Origin: CAUZSH01 sp963582935
Lineage (GTDB): Bacteria > Pseudomonadota > Gammaproteobacteria > Francisellales > Francisellaceae
Direction: 5' to 3'
DNA: 12,999 bases
NCBI GenBank assembly: GCA_963582935.1
Contig: CAUZSH010000060.1
Location: forward strand, 1 to 12,999
Positions 1 through 7,222 of the stretch are shown here, in pieces. Within the stretch, counting starts at the first letter, position 1. Each line of letters opens with the position of its first letter. Below the pieces are notes generated by a model that saw only the letters and a list, made by a program, of their open reading frames with translations, was not told the origin of the DNA and did no database searches. The position numbers and the translations under genes were made by a program.

Positions 1-2
1 TG

Positions 3-458
3 ACAATCCCAAAACAATTTAGGAATCTTTTTTACGGACATGATGACCATAAGAAGCTCTACTCATCATTTATGAAGATTGCATTTGAGTGCTTGGAAGA
101 AGTGTTGCGTATAATTCTGAAAAAAAAGAATATAAAAATCGCTGCAATCACCTTTATTCATACGCACTCACGTAACGGAGAGTATAAGCCACACATTCAT
201 ATTATCCTTGGAGAAGGGGCTTTGGATGTCCACGATGAAAAATGGTTATCATTTAAAAAAATTAATTTATCTACGCTTAGAAAAACATGGCAGAAGCACC
301 TGCTAGCCTTTGCAGCTTTACATTTCCATCAAGAAAATAGGTTAATTTGGCAAATGGAGTTGTTGTATCCAGATGGATTTTACACTATCAGCGCTTTTAA
401 TATCCAAATTTCTTTAGTATCAATAGATCTTATGCTAATGTTCTATAGAATTTATTAG
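3..458 (+). pseudogene. IS91-type (Y2/HUH) transposase fragment, 5' cut by window edge
   Basis: The reading frame is open from the window edge (codon at 3). The first possible internal ATG is at 72, but homology begins before it, so the true start lies upstream. The stretch from about 150 to 300 reads like the Y2 transposase domain of IS91/IS801-type elements: a short lead-in, PHIHIILGEGAL, then a Trp and a basic segment ending TWQKHLL. The two His codons at 192-194 and 198-200 form the H-x-H metal motif of HUH nucleases. After about 303 the translation no longer resembles the family, and the downstream region that would carry the catalytic tyrosines is missing, although the frame stays open to a TAG at 456-458. 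I read it as a 3'-truncated remnant that ends just before kbl. The family call is fairly secure; the exact 3' break is not. Confidence 0.62.
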
Positions 459-479
459 AAACCGATTAATGGAGCACTT

Positions 480-1676
480 ATGAAAACTGCCTTTTATGAT
501 AACTTAAGAAATGAAATTCAAAAAATTAGGGATGCCGGCACCTATAAGGCCGAACGAAAAATTGCTTCTCCCCAAAGTTCAGACATTACCCTCACCGATG
601 GCTCACATGTCTTAAATTTTTGCGCAAATAATTATCTTGGTTTGGCAGACAATCAAGAATTAATTGATTCTGCTAAAAATGCTCTTGATCAATATGGTTA
701 TGGTGTGTCCTCTGTCAGGTTTATTTGCGGCACCCAAAAGATCCATATCGACCTAGAAACGGCAATCACTAAATATCTTCAGATGGATGATACCATTGCA
801 TTCCCTTCTTGCTTTGATGCCAATGGCGGATTATTCGAATCTGTTTTAACTGCCGAAGACGCGGTGATCAGTGATCAACTAAATCACGCAAGCATCATTG
901 ATGGTATTCGTCTATGTAAAGCAAAACGCTTTCGTTACAAAAATAATGACATGCAAGAGCTTGAGGAAAAACTAAAAGAAGCGGATGCTGCCGGCGCTCG
1001 ATTTAAAATGATTGCCACCGATGGCGTTTTTTCTATGGATGGGATTATTGCAAACCTGAAAGGCGTTTGTGATTTAGCAGACAAGTACAATGCTATCGTG
1101 ATGGTCGATGACTCTCATGCGTCAGGATTTATCGGTGAAAATGGTCGCGGCACACCTTCTTACTGTGGCGTCGCAGATAGAGTTGATATCATTACAAGCA
1201 CTTTAGGAAAAGCACTCGGTGGTGCATCGGGCGGATTTGTCTCAGCCCGCGGTCCAGTCGCTGAAATATTGAAACAAAAAGCACGGCCTTACTTGTTTTC
1301 CAACGCACTTGCACCAGCCATTGCGGCAACCTCTATAAAAGCGATTGAACTGGCTGAAAAAGCAGATGATCGTCGCGCAACACTTGAAAGAAATCAAAAA
1401 CACTTTAGAAGCGCAATGGAAGCGGCAGGATTTGATTTAACACCCGGCAACCACCCGATTATCCCAGTCATGCTCTATGATGAAAAAGTCGCCGCAGAAA
1501 TGGCAAGCAAACTTCTAGAGCATGGAATTTATGTCATCGCATTTTCGTTCCCTGTTGTACCTAGAGGGCAAGCACGCATACGAACACAAATGTCTGCAGC
1601 ACATACACCTGAGCAAATTGACAGAACTGTAGCGGCTTTTATTTCAGTTGGAAAAGAACTTGCTATTATCAAATAA
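480..1676 (+). CDS. kbl: 2-amino-3-ketobutyrate coenzyme A ligase (glycine C-acetyltransferase)
   Basis: This PLP enzyme cleaves 2-amino-3-ketobutyrate with CoA to glycine and acetyl-CoA, the second step of threonine catabolism by the Tdh route, in the cytoplasm. The 398-aa product has the normal length for the family. Features visible in order: the substrate-end motif NFCANNYLGLA (about 46-56), GYGVSSVRFICGTQ (about 73-86), the PLP-contacting VDDSHASGF with D210 and H213, and the PLP lysine K244 in STLGKALGG, the same number as in Escherichia coli Kbl. A late motif, PVVPRGQARIRTQMSA, matches the C-terminal domain of alpha-oxoamine synthases. The ATG at 480 has GGAG at 472-475. It lies 21 bp before tdh on the same strand, so the two are probably cotranscribed. 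BioF or HemA homologues are alternatives, but the overall match and the tdh neighbour point to Kbl. Confidence 0.97.
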   Translation: MKTAFYDNLRNEIQKIRDAGTYKAERKIASPQSSDITLTDGSHVLNFCANNYLGLADNQELIDSAKNALDQYGYGVSSVRFICGTQKIHIDLETAITKYLQMDDTIAFPSCFDANGGLFESVLTAEDAVISDQLNHASIIDGIRLCKAKRFRYKNNDMQELEEKLKEADAAGARFKMIATDGVFSMDGIIANLKGVCDLADKYNAIVMVDDSHASGFIGENGRGTPSYCGVADRVDIITSTLGKALGGASGGFVSARGPVAEILKQKARPYLFSNALAPAIAATSIKAIELAEKADDRRATLERNQKHFRSAMEAAGFDLTPGNHPIIPVMLYDEKVAAEMASKLLEHGIYVIAFSFPVVPRGQARIRTQMSAAHTPEQIDRTVAAFISVGKELAIIK

Positions 1677-1684
1677 CACCTACT

Positions 1685-1689
1685 AGAGG
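1685..1689 (+). promoter_or_regulatory. Ribosome binding site of tdh (AGAGG)
   Basis: AGAGG lies 8 nt before the ATG at 1698 and 11 nt before the second ATG at 1701. The spacing favours 1698, although the E. coli protein starts at the position equivalent to the second Met. Confidence 0.5.
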
Positions 1690-1697
1690 CAATAAAA

Positions 1698-2750
1698 ATG
1701 ATGAAAGCACTTTCTAAATTAAAACCAGAACGCGGACTTTGGATGACTGAACTTCCAATGCCCGTGATCGGGCATAATGATGTCTTAATTCGCATAAAAA
1801 AAACGGCCATCTGCGGTACTGATCTACATATTTATAACTGGGATGAGTGGGCACAAGCAACCATCCCTGTTCCCATGGCTGTAGGTCACGAGTTCGTTGG
1901 AGTGATTCAAGCAGTGGGTTCAGGCGTCAAAGAGTTTAAAGTTGGAGACCGTGTTTCAGGAGAAGGTCATATTGTCTGTGGGTTTTGCCGAAACTGTCGA
2001 GCTGGTAAAAAGCACTTATGCCGAAATACAGTTGGCGTCGGCGTAAACCGCCAAGGTGCATTTGCTGAACTTTTAGCAATTCCTGCAGCGAACACCTTCA
2101 AAGTACCAGACTATATTGATGACAATACCGCCAGTATCTTTGATCCTTTTGGGAATGCCGTACACACCGCCCTTTCATTTGATTTGATTGGTGAAGATGT
2201 CTTAATTACTGGCGCTGGTCCCATCGGCATTATGGCAGTTGCTATTGCTCGCCACGTAGGTGCACGTAGAATCATGATCACTGATATCAATGATCATCGT
2301 TTAAAAATGGCGAAAGATCAGGGTGCTACATTTGCCATTAATGTTAAGGACTGTAAAACACCTGAAGAGCAAGTTCAAAAATTAAGAGATGCAATGGAAG
2401 ACTGCGGCATGACGGAGGGCTTTGATGTGGGCATGGAAATGTCAGGCAATGCCAGCGCAATCAATGCCATGATGCAAACCATGAACAATGGCGGTAAGAT
2501 TTCAATTCTCGGTATTACAGGCAAAGAGCCAACCTTACCATGGAATACCATCGTGATGAGTGGTCTCACACTCAAAGGAATCTATGGTCGTGAAATCTAT
2601 GAAACTTGGTATAAGATGGTGAGTATGCTTGGAAGTGGCCTAGATGTTTCAGATGTCATCACGCATGAGTTTCATATTGATGACTTTGAAAAAGGCTTTG
2701 CCCTGATGAATTCAGGTCAGTGCGGTAAAGTTATTTTAAATTGGGATTAA
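1698..2750 (+). CDS. tdh: L-threonine 3-dehydrogenase
   Basis: A zinc-dependent medium-chain dehydrogenase that oxidises L-threonine to 2-amino-3-ketobutyrate with NAD+; the product is passed to Kbl. The N-terminus MKALSKLKPERGLWMTELP closely follows E. coli Tdh. Catalytic zinc ligands are C39 (in ICGTD) and H64-E65 (in VGHEFVG). The structural zinc loop has four cysteines in CGFCRNCRAGKKHLC. The Rossmann motif GAGPIG is near 175-180, and the Tdh-typical GEGHI and DPFGNAVHTALSF are present. The protein is 350 aa against 341 in E. coli; the extra residues fall mostly in the NAD domain around NVKDCKTPEEQVQ and in a doubled start Met. The C-terminus GKVILNWD matches the E. coli end. It forms an operon with kbl, 21 bp apart. 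Confidence 0.97.
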   Translation: MMKALSKLKPERGLWMTELPMPVIGHNDVLIRIKKTAICGTDLHIYNWDEWAQATIPVPMAVGHEFVGVIQAVGSGVKEFKVGDRVSGEGHIVCGFCRNCRAGKKHLCRNTVGVGVNRQGAFAELLAIPAANTFKVPDYIDDNTASIFDPFGNAVHTALSFDLIGEDVLITGAGPIGIMAVAIARHVGARRIMITDINDHRLKMAKDQGATFAINVKDCKTPEEQVQKLRDAMEDCGMTEGFDVGMEMSGNASAINAMMQTMNNGGKISILGITGKEPTLPWNTIVMSGLTLKGIYGREIYETWYKMVSMLGSGLDVSDVITHEFHIDDFEKGFALMNSGQCGKVILNWD

Positions 2751-2908
2751 AAATAAACTGAGACTCCATATTTCGTGTTCCCAATAAACCGACAGAGTTC
2801 ATTCTAACCCTATATTGTTGCTAGCTGCGGTACTGTCTTGTTAGCATAAGCAATATAAGACTCAACTGCCTTTATTGATTTTCTCTTAAAAATTCTCGAG
2901 TCAAATGC
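2751..2908. other. Intergenic stretch with a reverse-strand coding scrap
   Basis: Between tdh and the IS6 remnant. On the minus strand a frame reading FDSRIFKRKSIKAVESYIA followed by YANKTVPQLATI ends at a TAG near 2810. It looks like the C-terminal tail of a larger protein whose upstream part was removed where the IS6 element now begins. I do not recognise the family. No clear terminator for tdh is visible here. Confidence 0.3.
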
Positions 2909-2923
2909 GGTTCTGTCGCAAAT
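2909..2923 (+). repeat. Left terminal inverted repeat of IS6-family remnant
   Basis: GGTTCTGTCGCAAAT, similar to the GGNNCTGTTGCAAA-type ends of the IS6/IS26 family, about 60 bp before the transposase start. Confidence 0.6.
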
Positions 2924-2967
2924 TCATATTGATCGCAAAGCGAGCTACCCTTGCAGTATGATTCAAC

Positions 2968-3327
2968 ATGGGAAAAAATATGATGCTTGATTTCAAATGG
3001 CGACATTTTCAGGAAGATATAATTATGATGTCTGTTCGTTGGTACCTTTCATATTCACTCAGCTATCGAGATATTTTCCTGTATTTGGAAGGTCTTTGGC
3101 CTCATATTTGGGTTGAAGATCGTCAAATAAAATACCTGAATAACATCATTGAGCAGGATTACCGCGACATTAAACGGCGAACCAACCCCATGCTTGGATT
3201 TAAATCTGTCGCGTCTGCTGAATCAACTATAGCTGGCTAAGAATTAATAAATATGCTTCGAAAAGGTCAGCGTGTTGATGCTGAGAATATGACTATTTTC
3301 GAACAATTCTACGGACTTGCTGCATAG
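2968..3327 (+). pseudogene. IS6-family transposase, catalytic middle deleted and in-frame stop
   Basis: The N-terminal part DFKWRHFQEDIIMMSVRWYL then SYSLSYRDI matches the start of IS6-family DDE transposases (FKxRHFxxDIILxxVRWYxxYxxSYRDL). The C-terminal part QIKYLNNIIEQDYRDIKRR, NPMLGFKS and LINMLRKGQR matches their ends, including the final acidic region NNxIEQD. About 120 residues between them, carrying the helix-turn-helix remainder and the first two catalytic aspartates, are missing; a short unmatched linker (FLYLEGLWPHIW) sits at the junction. The frame is then broken by TAA at 3238-3240, where the family normally has Ile in AGIEL, and otherwise continues to TAG at 3325-3327 (FEQFYGLAA). 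It cannot encode an active transposase. Confidence 0.85.
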
Positions 3328-3375
3328 TTGCGCCCACGACAGGTAAGTTTCGTCTTTTGTGCGCTGCCTCTATGT

Positions 3376-3390
3376 TTTTGCGTCAGAACC
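3376..3390 (-). repeat. Probable right terminal inverted repeat of IS6-family remnant
   Basis: On the minus strand it reads GGTTCTGACGCAAAA, matching 13 of 15 positions of the left end at 2909. Confidence 0.5.
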
Positions 3391-3424
3391 AAAAAACGTC
3401 CTACACCATTGCATCACTCTAAAT

Positions 3425-4003
3425 TTAAAGCAATTGATAGCTAACAGGGTTATCTGGACACTCTTGAAGCCCGCATTCAGTAAGGGTTGAGATAATATTT
3501 GCTCCAATAATAACAATGTAAATTGCAAAGACAAGGTGACCAAATTTCCTCATCTTAGGGTTTCTAACTTCTGATACTTTTTCCTTATCTTTTTGTAAGT
3601 GATATTGCCTAGGAACACTTAATAATATCGATATATATACAATTGCCGCCACACAGAGCATAAAAGCCCAAGTATACATGTGAAAACCAAATAAGGCAGA
3701 ACCATAGCCCTGATCACCTGGTGCAATATGTAACGTAATCTGACGTAATGCAACAAAAGCGGTGAATACCGCGGCAAGCAATGATAAGGCATAATGTGCA
3801 GGTCGAACTTCATAATGGATATTCAACAAAAACCCAAACCCAATGGCCAACAAACCGATTCTTTGCAGCAAACATAATGGGCACGGAAGCTCATTCATAA
3901 AAAACTGAAACACAAATGCTGTCGCCACCACCAAAGTGATGCCTATCAAGTCAATAATGTTTAGATATTTAATCCAACGATTTATTTTTTCATTCTCAAT
4001 CAT
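3425..4003 (-). CDS. dsbB: Disulfide bond formation protein DsbB-like
   Basis: An inner-membrane quinone-linked oxidase that regenerates DsbA in the periplasm. The 192-aa product has about five hydrophobic segments. The first periplasmic Cys pair is in LPCPLCLLQRIG, with C41, C44 and R48 falling at the same numbers as the CxxC and quinone-site Arg of E. coli DsbB. The second pair is not in the loop between segments 3 and 4 but near the C-terminus, in TECGLQECPDNPVSYQLL (C177 and C182), after an extra segment. As I recall the family, the CPDNP tail belongs to a non-enterobacterial DsbB branch. The ATG has AGGGGG about 8 nt upstream. It lies 14 bp downstream of the 53-aa DUF5993-like gene on the same strand. 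Confidence 0.9.
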   Translation of the reverse strand: MIENEKINRWIKYLNIIDLIGITLVVATAFVFQFFMNELPCPLCLLQRIGLLAIGFGFLLNIHYEVRPAHYALSLLAAVFTAFVALRQITLHIAPGDQGYGSALFGFHMYTWAFMLCVAAIVYISILLSVPRQYHLQKDKEKVSEVRNPKMRKFGHLVFAIYIVIIGANIISTLTECGLQECPDNPVSYQLL

Positions 4004-4017
4004 ATTAATGCCCCCTC

Positions 4018-4179
4018 TTACAACGATATAGATAATTGATCGGTCATATGATGATTAAACACCAATAAAAACAAAATCAAAAACATCACAAAAAGTACAA
4101 TCCCGATTTTATGGCTTGTAAACCAAGCAACCAGCATCACCAACCCCAACACGACAAATGTTATCAATATCCAAGGCAT
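4018..4179 (-). CDS. Small membrane protein, DUF5993-like, partner of dsbB
   Basis: A 53-aa reading frame starting MPWILITFVVLGLVMLVAWF, with two hydrophobic helices (about 2-20 and 25-41) split by TSHK, then NHHMTDQLSISL. The ending H-H-x-T-D-x-L resembles, from memory, the LHHATDPL ending of DUF5993 proteins, which are short two-helix proteins often encoded beside dsbB. GAGGA lies about 9 nt before the ATG, and dsbB begins 14 bp after its stop, so the two should be cotranscribed. A role as a DsbB accessory is inference from context; no catalytic residues or cysteines are present. Confidence 0.78.
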   Translation of the reverse strand: MPWILITFVVLGLVMLVAWFTSHKIGIVLFVMFLILFLLVFNHHMTDQLSISL

Positions 4180-4208
4180 TCTAATTTTCCTCAAATTAAA
4201 CTTTATAA

Positions 4209-4217
4209 ATTATATCA
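4209..4217 (-). promoter_or_regulatory. Extended -10 promoter for the DUF5993-dsbB unit
   Basis: On the minus strand the sequence reads TGATATAAT, a perfect TATAAT with the TGn extension, about 30 bp before the 53-aa gene. No good -35 is visible, as expected for extended -10 promoters. Confidence 0.5.
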
Positions 4218-4301
4218 TAGATCACATCTTATTATTTAGCCTGTTTTTTTGCACGATAAAATTATTACTCAATAGCTCAAATAATTTATCTCTAGCAATA
4301 C

Positions 4302-4330
4302 TTGCAAAATAAATATTCTTACACTACGAT
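4302..4330 (+). promoter_or_regulatory. Candidate promoter of the Mla-like operon
   Basis: TTGCAA at 4302-4307 and TACGAT at 4325-4330 are separated by 17 bp, each matching four of six consensus bases. A start near 4337 would leave a leader of about 25 nt before the ATG at 4362. Confidence 0.35.
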
Positions 4331-4361
4331 TTAACCTTATGAGAACTAATGAATTTTCCTA

Positions 4362-5495
4362 ATGCACAAGGACCTTCAAAACCGCAAAAGCTTATGCGAC
4401 CCCGCAATAATCAATGTTTCTGAAGGCACGATTACGCTCTCAGGGGATTGGAGTTGGCATTGCATCGATGAAAACATCATTAAAGATTCTAAACTTGATT
4501 TAAACATAAAATTTGTCGATGCAAGCGCCATAGGACGTATGGATACCACAGGTGCCTTTTTCATTGCAAAACTCATTATGGCGCTAAACGATAAACAATC
4601 TCAACCACAAATAAAACTCAGTTCAAAACACAAAACGCTCTATGAACTGGTTACTGAAAATCTTTCTTTTGAGGTTGAACATAAAGATGACTTTACAACC
4701 TTTGATACTGCCTATCGCATTGGATTCAGAACGACACGATATGTACATGACTTTGTTCAGCTTCTCGGATTCCTTGGCGAAATAACAGACTCTTCTCTCC
4801 GAATAATCCGAACACCATGGAAAGTTCGATGGCGACTGATCATGGATATTGTTTACAGCACAGGATACCAAGCCATTGGCATCATTTGCCTACTGGCATT
4901 TTTGATTGGCGTCGTATTGGCTTATCAGATGGGCGGACAACTGCTCACTTATGGCGCAAATATTTTTATTGTCAATCTGCTCGGCATTTCACTCCTGCGA
5001 GAATTTGCACCACTGATCACCTCAATCATTGTGGCGGGCCGATCGGGGTCAGCTTTTGCTGCCCAAATTGGCACAATGAAAGTACAAGAAGAACTAGATG
5101 CGTTAAGGACTTTTGGTATTCCCCCTATTGGACGACTAGTACTTCCTAGAATAGTGGGGTTGTTGATCTCCCTTCCTTTACTGGTTGTTTTGGCGGATAT
5201 TGCGAGCATTGCTGGCGGAATGATTATGTCAAAAGTTTACTTAGGACTTAGCTATACCGAATTCTTAGCTCAATTTGGTAATAGTATTTCATTTAATACC
5301 TATATGGTCGGTTTGGTAAAAACACCTGTATTTGCGCTGATCATTGCTGCCGTTGGTTGCTATCGGGGTTTATGCGTCAAAGGTGACGCCGCAAGCATTG
5401 GTGAAGAAACGACCAAAAGTGTTGTCTACTCTATATTTTTAATTATCATCGCAGATGCGACTTTCTCGATACTCTTCAGCATGGCAGGATTATAA
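4362..5495 (+). CDS. mlaE: Lipid ABC transporter permease with N-terminal STAS domain (MlaE family)
   Basis: The inner-membrane permease of a Mce/Mla-type lipid transporter. Residues about 15-110 form a STAS domain (ITLSGDWSWHC, then FVDASAIGRMDTTGAFFIAK), the role played by separate MlaB in E. coli. Residues about 120-377 are the MlaE permease: the EFAPLIT, AGRSGSAFAAQIGTMKVQEE and LDALRTFGIPP signature around 214-255, LVLPR near 259-263, and GEETTKSVV near 347-355, with about five membrane helices. The 377-aa length fits STAS-MlaE fusions rather than the roughly 260-aa stand-alone MlaE. No strong ribosome site precedes the ATG at 4362, which overlaps the TAA of an 8-codon frame starting at 4339. 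It is the first gene of a four-gene operon; the ATPase starts 2 bp after it. Confidence 0.92.
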   Translation: MHKDLQNRKSLCDPAIINVSEGTITLSGDWSWHCIDENIIKDSKLDLNIKFVDASAIGRMDTTGAFFIAKLIMALNDKQSQPQIKLSSKHKTLYELVTENLSFEVEHKDDFTTFDTAYRIGFRTTRYVHDFVQLLGFLGEITDSSLRIIRTPWKVRWRLIMDIVYSTGYQAIGIICLLAFLIGVVLAYQMGGQLLTYGANIFIVNLLGISLLREFAPLITSIIVAGRSGSAFAAQIGTMKVQEELDALRTFGIPPIGRLVLPRIVGLLISLPLLVVLADIASIAGGMIMSKVYLGLSYTEFLAQFGNSISFNTYMVGLVKTPVFALIIAAVGCYRGLCVKGDAASIGEETTKSVVYSIFLIIIADATFSILFSMAGL

Positions 5496-5497
5496 CG

Positions 5498-6322
5498 ATG
5501 ATTGCGCCTGATACGAACAAACCCCTTATCGAGATCAACGGGTTAGGCACTTGTTTTGATAAGACTTGGATCCATAAAGACCTTAATCTAAAGATCTATC
5601 CTGAGCGTATTATTGCGATCATTGGCGATAGTGGTTGCGGCAAAACAACCTTGGTTCGAGAAATTTTAATGCTTCAAGCAATTGCCGAAGGTGAAATCCT
5701 TTTAATGGGTGAAAAAATTTCAGACCTTGGACTCGACACTGTGAAAAGCAAACTTTTTGCCAGCCAAATGGGCATGATGTTTCAACATGGCGCACTCTTT
5801 AGCTCTCTCACGGTACTTGAAAATGTGATGTTCCCACTCACAGAATACACAGATTTCAGCAAATCAACTATTGCGGATATTGCGCGAGTAAAACTTGCTT
5901 TAACGGGGCTTGCAACAGATGCATATGATAAGTTTCCCTCTGAATTAAGCGGCGGAATGCTCAAGCGTACGGCTTTGGCTCGAACACTTGCGCTCGATCC
6001 TCATATTGTCTTTTTAGATGAGCCTTCTGCAGGGCTGGATCCTAATGGTGCATATAGGTTAGACACGCTCATAAAAAACTTACAAGAAACCTTGAATTTA
6101 ACGGTCATTATGATTACCCACGATTTAGAAACAATCTGGAATATCGTGGATGAAGTTATCTACCTTGGTGATAAACGTGTGCTTGTTCACGACACCGTTG
6201 AGAATGCTGCGAAAATGATTGAATTTGAAACACTGTATCAATTTTTTAATGGGCCTCGCGGAAAATCCGCACAACAATTCGGCAAAAAATCACGTGGAGA
6301 CACTGCCAATGAACACGAATAA
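5498..6322 (+). CDS. mlaF: Lipid ABC transporter ATP-binding protein (MlaF family)
   Basis: The cytoplasmic ATPase that powers the MlaE-type permease encoded just before it. The 274-aa protein carries a complete nucleotide-binding site: Walker A GDSGCGKTT (43-51), Q-loop Q96 in MMFQHGALFSSLTVLENV, ABC signature LSGGM (150-154) followed by the MlaF-typical LKRTALARTLALDP, Walker B IVFLDE (170-175) with PSAGLDP, and switch histidine H208 in ITHDLE. MFQ-GALFSSL-V is characteristic of Mla/Ttg2A ATPases. The start has AGGA at 5486-5489 and is separated from the permease stop by two bases. Its 3' end overlaps the MlaD start by 14 nt, consistent with translational coupling. Confidence 0.94.
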   Translation: MIAPDTNKPLIEINGLGTCFDKTWIHKDLNLKIYPERIIAIIGDSGCGKTTLVREILMLQAIAEGEILLMGEKISDLGLDTVKSKLFASQMGMMFQHGALFSSLTVLENVMFPLTEYTDFSKSTIADIARVKLALTGLATDAYDKFPSELSGGMLKRTALARTLALDPHIVFLDEPSAGLDPNGAYRLDTLIKNLQETLNLTVIMITHDLETIWNIVDEVIYLGDKRVLVHDTVENAAKMIEFETLYQFFNGPRGKSAQQFGKKSRGDTANEHE

Positions 6323-7220
6323 ACATTATATTCTCGTTGGAATTTTTATGATCATAGGCGTCGTCGCCATGGTTTTTATTGGGATATGGCTATCCTTTGG
6401 ACTGAATAATGTCAAACTCAATAATTATATCGCCATTTTTAAGGAACCCGTAGATGGTCTAACCATGAATGCCTCAGTCAAATTCAATGGCGTTAGCATT
6501 GGTAATGTCATTAAAATTGAGATCGATACAAACTCTCCAGGCAACACCATCGTTACCCTTGCAATTCAAGAAGGCACACCAATCACCACAAACACTTATG
6601 CAACCTTAAAACCTCAGGGAATAACTGGACTTTCTTATATTGGGCTCCAAACGGATAGCAAAAAGTTTTCTAAAAAACTTGTGGAACCTTCTAACGCTCC
6701 GCCTTATCCAACTATCCCAACAAAACCATCGTTGTTTAATAATATTTCCAAACAATTATCAGACGTCACAACGAATATAGACAAAACAGCTCAAAATATT
6801 TCAAGTATGTTTAGCAAACAAAATTTTGACCATGTTCACAACATTCTGGCAAATGTGGACAGCATCACCAAGAACATTGCAGACAACAATGAAAAAATCA
6901 CACAGAGCATTGTCTCCATTGAAAAATTACTTTCCATATTTGCAAGTAACTCTAAAAAATATAACAAGTTAATGGCAAATTTAACCCAAACTTCAAATTC
7001 TATCGCACAAACATCAGCCGAACTTTATCTCATCAGTGAAAAGTTTAATAATCAAACGCTACAAGGTATCAACCAATCTCTATTACCCAATATCAATCAA
7101 TCTATGAAAAATTTTAATGCTGCCACCATTGAACTAGATCAACTATTAAAAACACTTAACTTAAATCCATCCGCCCTTGTTCGAGGCACTAGCGCACCCC
7201 TACGAGGTCCAGGAGAGTAA
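6309..7220 (+). CDS. mlaD: MlaD/Mce-domain substrate-binding protein of lipid transporter
   Basis: A periplasmic, membrane-anchored MCE protein expected to form the hexameric lipid channel on the permease. The preferred start is the ATG at 6309 (GGAG at 6296-6299), giving 303 aa. The frame is open further upstream to 6219, but that stretch lies inside the ATPase gene, and the true N-terminus MNTNKHYILVGIFMIIGVVA is the typical short cytoplasmic tail plus one membrane helix (about 8-30). The MCE domain follows (about 38-115): IAIFKEPVDGLTMNASVKFN, GVSIGNV, and LKPQGITGLSYIGLQ. After a proline-rich linker the rest (about 135-285) is predicted long helix, rich in Asn, Gln and Ser, as in MCE proteins with a helical tail. 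E. coli MlaD is about 180 aa, so this is the longer form typical of systems with a PqiC-like lipoprotein. Confidence 0.9.
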   Translation: MNTNKHYILVGIFMIIGVVAMVFIGIWLSFGLNNVKLNNYIAIFKEPVDGLTMNASVKFNGVSIGNVIKIEIDTNSPGNTIVTLAIQEGTPITTNTYATLKPQGITGLSYIGLQTDSKKFSKKLVEPSNAPPYPTIPTKPSLFNNISKQLSDVTTNIDKTAQNISSMFSKQNFDHVHNILANVDSITKNIADNNEKITQSIVSIEKLLSIFASNSKKYNKLMANLTQTSNSIAQTSAELYLISEKFNNQTLQGINQSLLPNINQSMKNFNAATIELDQLLKTLNLNPSALVRGTSAPLRGPGE

Positions 7221-7222
7221 CT

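Larger units (their letters stand above)
2909..3390 (+). mobile_element. Internally deleted IS6-family insertion sequence
   Basis: The left end begins GGTTCTGTCGCAAAT at 2909. The best right end is the reverse complement of GGTTCTGACGCAAAA ending at 3390, matching at 13 of 15 positions. At 482 bp it is well short of the usual 0.8 kb for IS6-family elements, in line with the missing middle of its transposase. Flanking 8-mers differ (TCAAATGC versus AAAAAACG), so no target duplication is visible. The stretch from the transposase end (3327) to 3390 has no obvious content, so the right boundary is less certain than the left. Confidence 0.6.

Noticed and set aside
363..391. TTGTAT, 17 bp, TATCAG as a kbl promoter
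   Set aside because: Only three and four of six bases match consensus; AT-rich DNA gives many such pairs.
1529..1810. 93-codon minus-strand frame across kbl and tdh
   Set aside because: It overlaps two well-supported genes antisense and shows no family resemblance.
4817..5149. 110-codon plus-strand frame inside mlaE
   Set aside because: Out-of-frame shadow of a conserved permease region; composition rich in Trp, His and Cys is unlike a real protein.
6219..6308. Upstream extension of the mlaD frame to an ATG at 6219
   Set aside because: It lies entirely within mlaF, lacks a ribosome site, and the N-terminus from 6309 has the expected short tail plus membrane anchor with GGAG in front.
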